Shown here: piece after piece, positions 61,106 through 64,000 of the stretch
Numbering within the stretch: the stretch's first letter is position 1
How the letters are laid out: each line of letters starts with the position of its first letter
Assembly: GCA_963693365.1 (NCBI GenBank)
Contig: CAVNZM010000001.1
Span: 19,220,001 to 19,284,000, forward strand
Source of the DNA: Amoebidium appalachense
Taxonomy: Eukaryota > Ichthyosporea
Length of the DNA: 64,000 nucleotides
Direction of reading: 5' to 3'
Program-made: the position numbers and the translations under genes
The notes under the pieces: generated by a model
Seen by the model: only the letters and a program-made list of their open reading frames with translations
The model's database searches: none
Told to the model about the DNA's origin: nothing

Positions 61106-62536
61106 ATGGATAAAGACAGAGAAACAACAAACCCAGTAAGCCCTCTATGCACACAAGCACTTGAGCAAGCACTTGTGCTTTCCAACGACCACCTACTTTT
61201 CAACATCTTCACATTCCTGCCAAAACAAGACTGGGTCACCTGCACCCTCGTGTGTCGCAGATGGCGGCAAATCAGCCATGAGCGACGTTTTGAACACTTG
61301 TTCTTCGTTACTATACACACATACTCGCAGGATGTTATAGAAACAGGCCTCTTTGTTTGGGGGAAAGCTGTCACCAAAGTCCGGTTAATCGGACCGGCAG
61401 TGCAAGTTGACCCCCGCTATATCGAACTCTTCCTTTCACTGTGCCCAAACTTGACTGTCTTAGACATAACCACAAACCAAACGGTCACCAAGTACCCGAC
61501 GAAACTACGCAAACTGACACTCGAGACCGTGTCAAACATACCAGTAGACCTCTCCCCACTTCACACGTGCACGCAGCTCACGTGTTTTGTTGGTTACAGC
61601 CACCCTACCAACCCTCTACCTTTACCCCCCGGGGCAGCGTATCATCCTTTCACCGGACTCTTCGCTTTGCCAAACATATCCACACTAAGGTCTGTATGTC
61701 TACTAAACTATCTTCTAACGGCGGAAGAACTGGGAGTGATTAACCAGTGCACCCAACTGGAGGTTCTGTCGATAAACACGTTGCATGAGACTGCGGACTT
61801 TGCAACATTGACCAACCTCACCCGTTTAACGAAACTCGTTTGTGAGCTCGCTTGCATTCCTGCGGACCTTTCACCATGGAGGATTGTGAACCTAACCGTG
61901 ACGGACACAGGCCTGCACAACCCACTCACATACTCGTTTTTGCATACAATTCCGTCAGTGAAAAAGCTTCAACTCCCTTTCATGCCGCCCGAGAATATTC
62001 ATGCCCGTCCCCTTGAAGGCTGCAGTAAACTCGCATCATTTGAGTGCAAGAGTATAAGATGATGCAGGTCCCTGGATTTTCTGAAAGACTGCCCAGAGCT
62101 TTGCTCTCTCCGGCTGGAGAACTGCTACAGTCTCACGGACATAACGCACATATCAACCTGCACGGGACTCACAGACATTGAGATACTAAACGCGCCGAAA
62201 ATCGAAAAGCTGTCTCCACTTGCCGCATGCACAGGCCTTGCTAGCCTCACCCTCACCGGTGTCCTCATGTCGGCCATTCACGACTTCCCAACCCTCTCGT
62301 CGTGTGAAAAACTCAAAAGAATATCACTCTCCCCCATAACAACAGATTTGATCCCCGGGCGCTTTAATGAGCAAACAGATTGGTTTTGGTCCAAACAGCT
62401 ATCGAGGTTGCGCTTTGTGGAACTCTGTTTTCTCACTCTTTCAACCACTCATTGGTCAATGCGAGATGTCGTGATGCTTAAGTTTGTCGAGCTCGGTCGT
62501 AAGAGGGGTGTGAAGGTGGTTATTAGCAGGTCCTGA
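61106..62536 (+). CDS. F-box / leucine-rich-repeat protein, single exon, with one in-frame TGA
   Basis: F-box proteins link SCF ubiquitin ligases to substrates. Starts ATG at 61106; the F-box covers about residues 26-66 (LSNDHLLFNIFTFLPKQDW, LVCRRWRQISHE). The rest is Cys-type leucine-rich repeats. A TGA at 62060-62062 is codon 319. The same frame then runs on to a TGA at 62534-62536, giving 476 codons before the final stop. Around the TGA the repeats have a 23-residue period (units begin CSKL, CPEL, CTGL, CTGL) and the TGA occupies exactly one residue of a complete unit. The gene was therefore continuous. Either the TGA is a recent nonsense mutation or error, or it is read through. The gene has no introns or microsatellites, unlike every other gene here, which could mean retroposition or a young multigene family. 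Confidence 0.85.
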
Positions 62537-62577
62537 TGTACGTACATAGGGCTGTAGGAAAGCAAGAGAATGTGCTT

Positions 62578-62764
62578 CTGTAGTAATCATATGTCGATCT
62601 AGATGATGCATAATATGGACGGTGGCGGTACTGGTACGTCTAGGTTATTCAAAGTTGAGGTTTTCCCTCTCTGTAGTAATCATATGCCGATCTAGATGAT
62701 GCATAATGTGGTACGGTGGCGGTACTGGTACGTCTAGGTTATTCAAAGTTGAGGTTTTCCCTCA
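62578..62764. repeat. Tandem direct repeat, two units of about 93 bp
   Basis: 62578-62670 and 62671-62764 both begin CTGTAGTAATCATATG and end GTTGAGGTTTTCCCTC, differing at a few positions. It lies 42 nt past the F-box stop codon, so it may be in the 3' UTR. Confidence 0.95.
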
Positions 62765-63028
62765 TTGTGTGGGTAAGGCTACAGTGTTACTGTGTGGCTG
62801 GTTTCGGGGAAGAACTCTGAGGCTCATGGTTGAAGTGGTATGTATCACGGTATATTTTTATCCGAGCAATTCTTTTGCGATGTATGTAGAATATGTAGAT
62901 AAATTCCGTGATAGGAGATACTGTTACTACGGTGTAGGCCAGTAAAGTGGTTTTATTGGGGTAGTATTGTTTCTCACTAGGCTATGGTGCAAACATGCGC
63001 TCCTTGGCCTTCCTTTTTTCGCTTTACA

Positions 63029-63069
<41 letters not shown>

Positions 63070-63075
63070 TGTGTG

Positions 63076-63113
<38 letters not shown>

Positions 63114-63275
63114 AGACTCTTGCAAGAACGGACCAGCACGCACAAAAATGCTTACACTGGCACACAAATATTCGTGTGCATGTGGATTTCGAATCTGACT
63201 GGCAGGTATCGGCCTCACGACCCGCTAACGGGTGAATAAACGCAAACAATTACGGTTGTCTTGGACCAGCGGTGC

Positions 63276-63386
<111 letters not shown>

Positions 63387-64000
63387 GTGTGTTTTTTTTT
63401 GGGGGGGGGGGGTCCGGAGCACACAGGGGGGGGGGGGGGGGGGGGGGGGGGGAGGGGGGGGGGAGGAACCGGAGAGCCAGCATAGGCTAGTGTTGCCGGC
63501 TCTAATACTTGCACTATGCTTACGCCATAAGCACATACATACGTCGCATCGGTGGCACCTTCACACAACATTACGAAAGTATTTATAGTCAACATACAGG
63601 GCTCTTCAATGGTTTAAGTGGGAAAGGAAAAAACCCAATGATCCTTTTGATTTCTCTCCCCACCCCCCGTTCCGCCCCAAGGCCTAGAGGCCTCCCTCCC
63701 TACGGCCCCATTTTATCTCATCAGCCTGTACGTGTGTGCTTGTGTGCTTGTGTGCGTGTGTACGTGTGTGCATCATGGTGTATGCCTGTGAATCAGTGTG
63801 TGAGTGTGTGTCTGTATCATCGGACTTGTGTGTCACCGAGTACGTGTGTGTGAGTGAGATTGTTGTGTGTACATGTGTCTGTGTACGGTGTGTTAGTGTG
63901 TGTCTGTGTGTGTCTTTTAAAAATTTTGCAAATGCGTGCGTGCGTGCGTGTGTGTGTGTGTGTGTGTGCATGTGCATGTGTGTGTGTGTGTGTGTGTGTG

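Overview
The window is nuclear DNA of a eukaryote, almost certainly a protist that I cannot place further. Its genes are split into many short exons (30 to about 330 nt; two longer ones of 0.9 and 1.8 kb) with GT-AG and a few GC-AG introns. The introns are packed with poly-C/poly-G runs, (GT)n/(AC)n and (CT)n microsatellites, so nearly all long reading frames outside the exons are low-complexity artefacts. I rebuilt the genes by joining conserved peptide blocks at splice sites with matching phases.

Layout. 1-9847 (+): an interspersed repeat, then the 3' two thirds of a retinoblastoma-family (RB/p107-like) pocket protein. 9848-12414: convergent intergenic DNA. 12415-17390 (-): an unrecognised coiled-coil protein. 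17336-27211 (-): a large PHD-finger protein of about 1,000 residues. 27212-32102: mostly non-coding, with orphan exon candidates on both strands. 32103-42413 (-): a complete 14-exon aldehyde dehydrogenase. 42414-44800: divergent promoter region and a purine-rich tract. 44801-50676 (+): a complete 9-exon tubulin-folding cofactor C (TBCC). 50677-52491: convergent intergenic DNA. 52492-60606 (-): a 7-exon MYND zinc-finger protein. 60607-61105: compact divergent promoter. 61106-62536 (+): a single-exon F-box/leucine-rich-repeat gene interrupted by one in-frame TGA. 62537-64000: tandem repeat and microsatellites.

The genes do not form one pathway. RB (cell-cycle transcription control), the PHD protein (probable chromatin reader) and the F-box protein (probable SCF ubiquitin-ligase adaptor) are regulatory. 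TBCC folds tubulin and ALDH is metabolic. TBCC and ALDH read cleanly; the RB, PHD and MYND genes each carry one apparent 1-nt frame slip inside a protein-coding exon, at or beside a short homopolymer.

The most unusual signal is a family of interspersed elements. I find 12 copies (one weak), all inside introns, all in the sense orientation of the host gene, each with its 3' end at or close to a C-rich tract on the sense strand. Intronic poly-C is itself strongly biased to the sense strand. Other notable points are the TGA codon sitting in exact LRR register, a shared CCGCCAAA/CCAAT module in both divergent promoters, two GC-AG introns and a 30-nt microexon.
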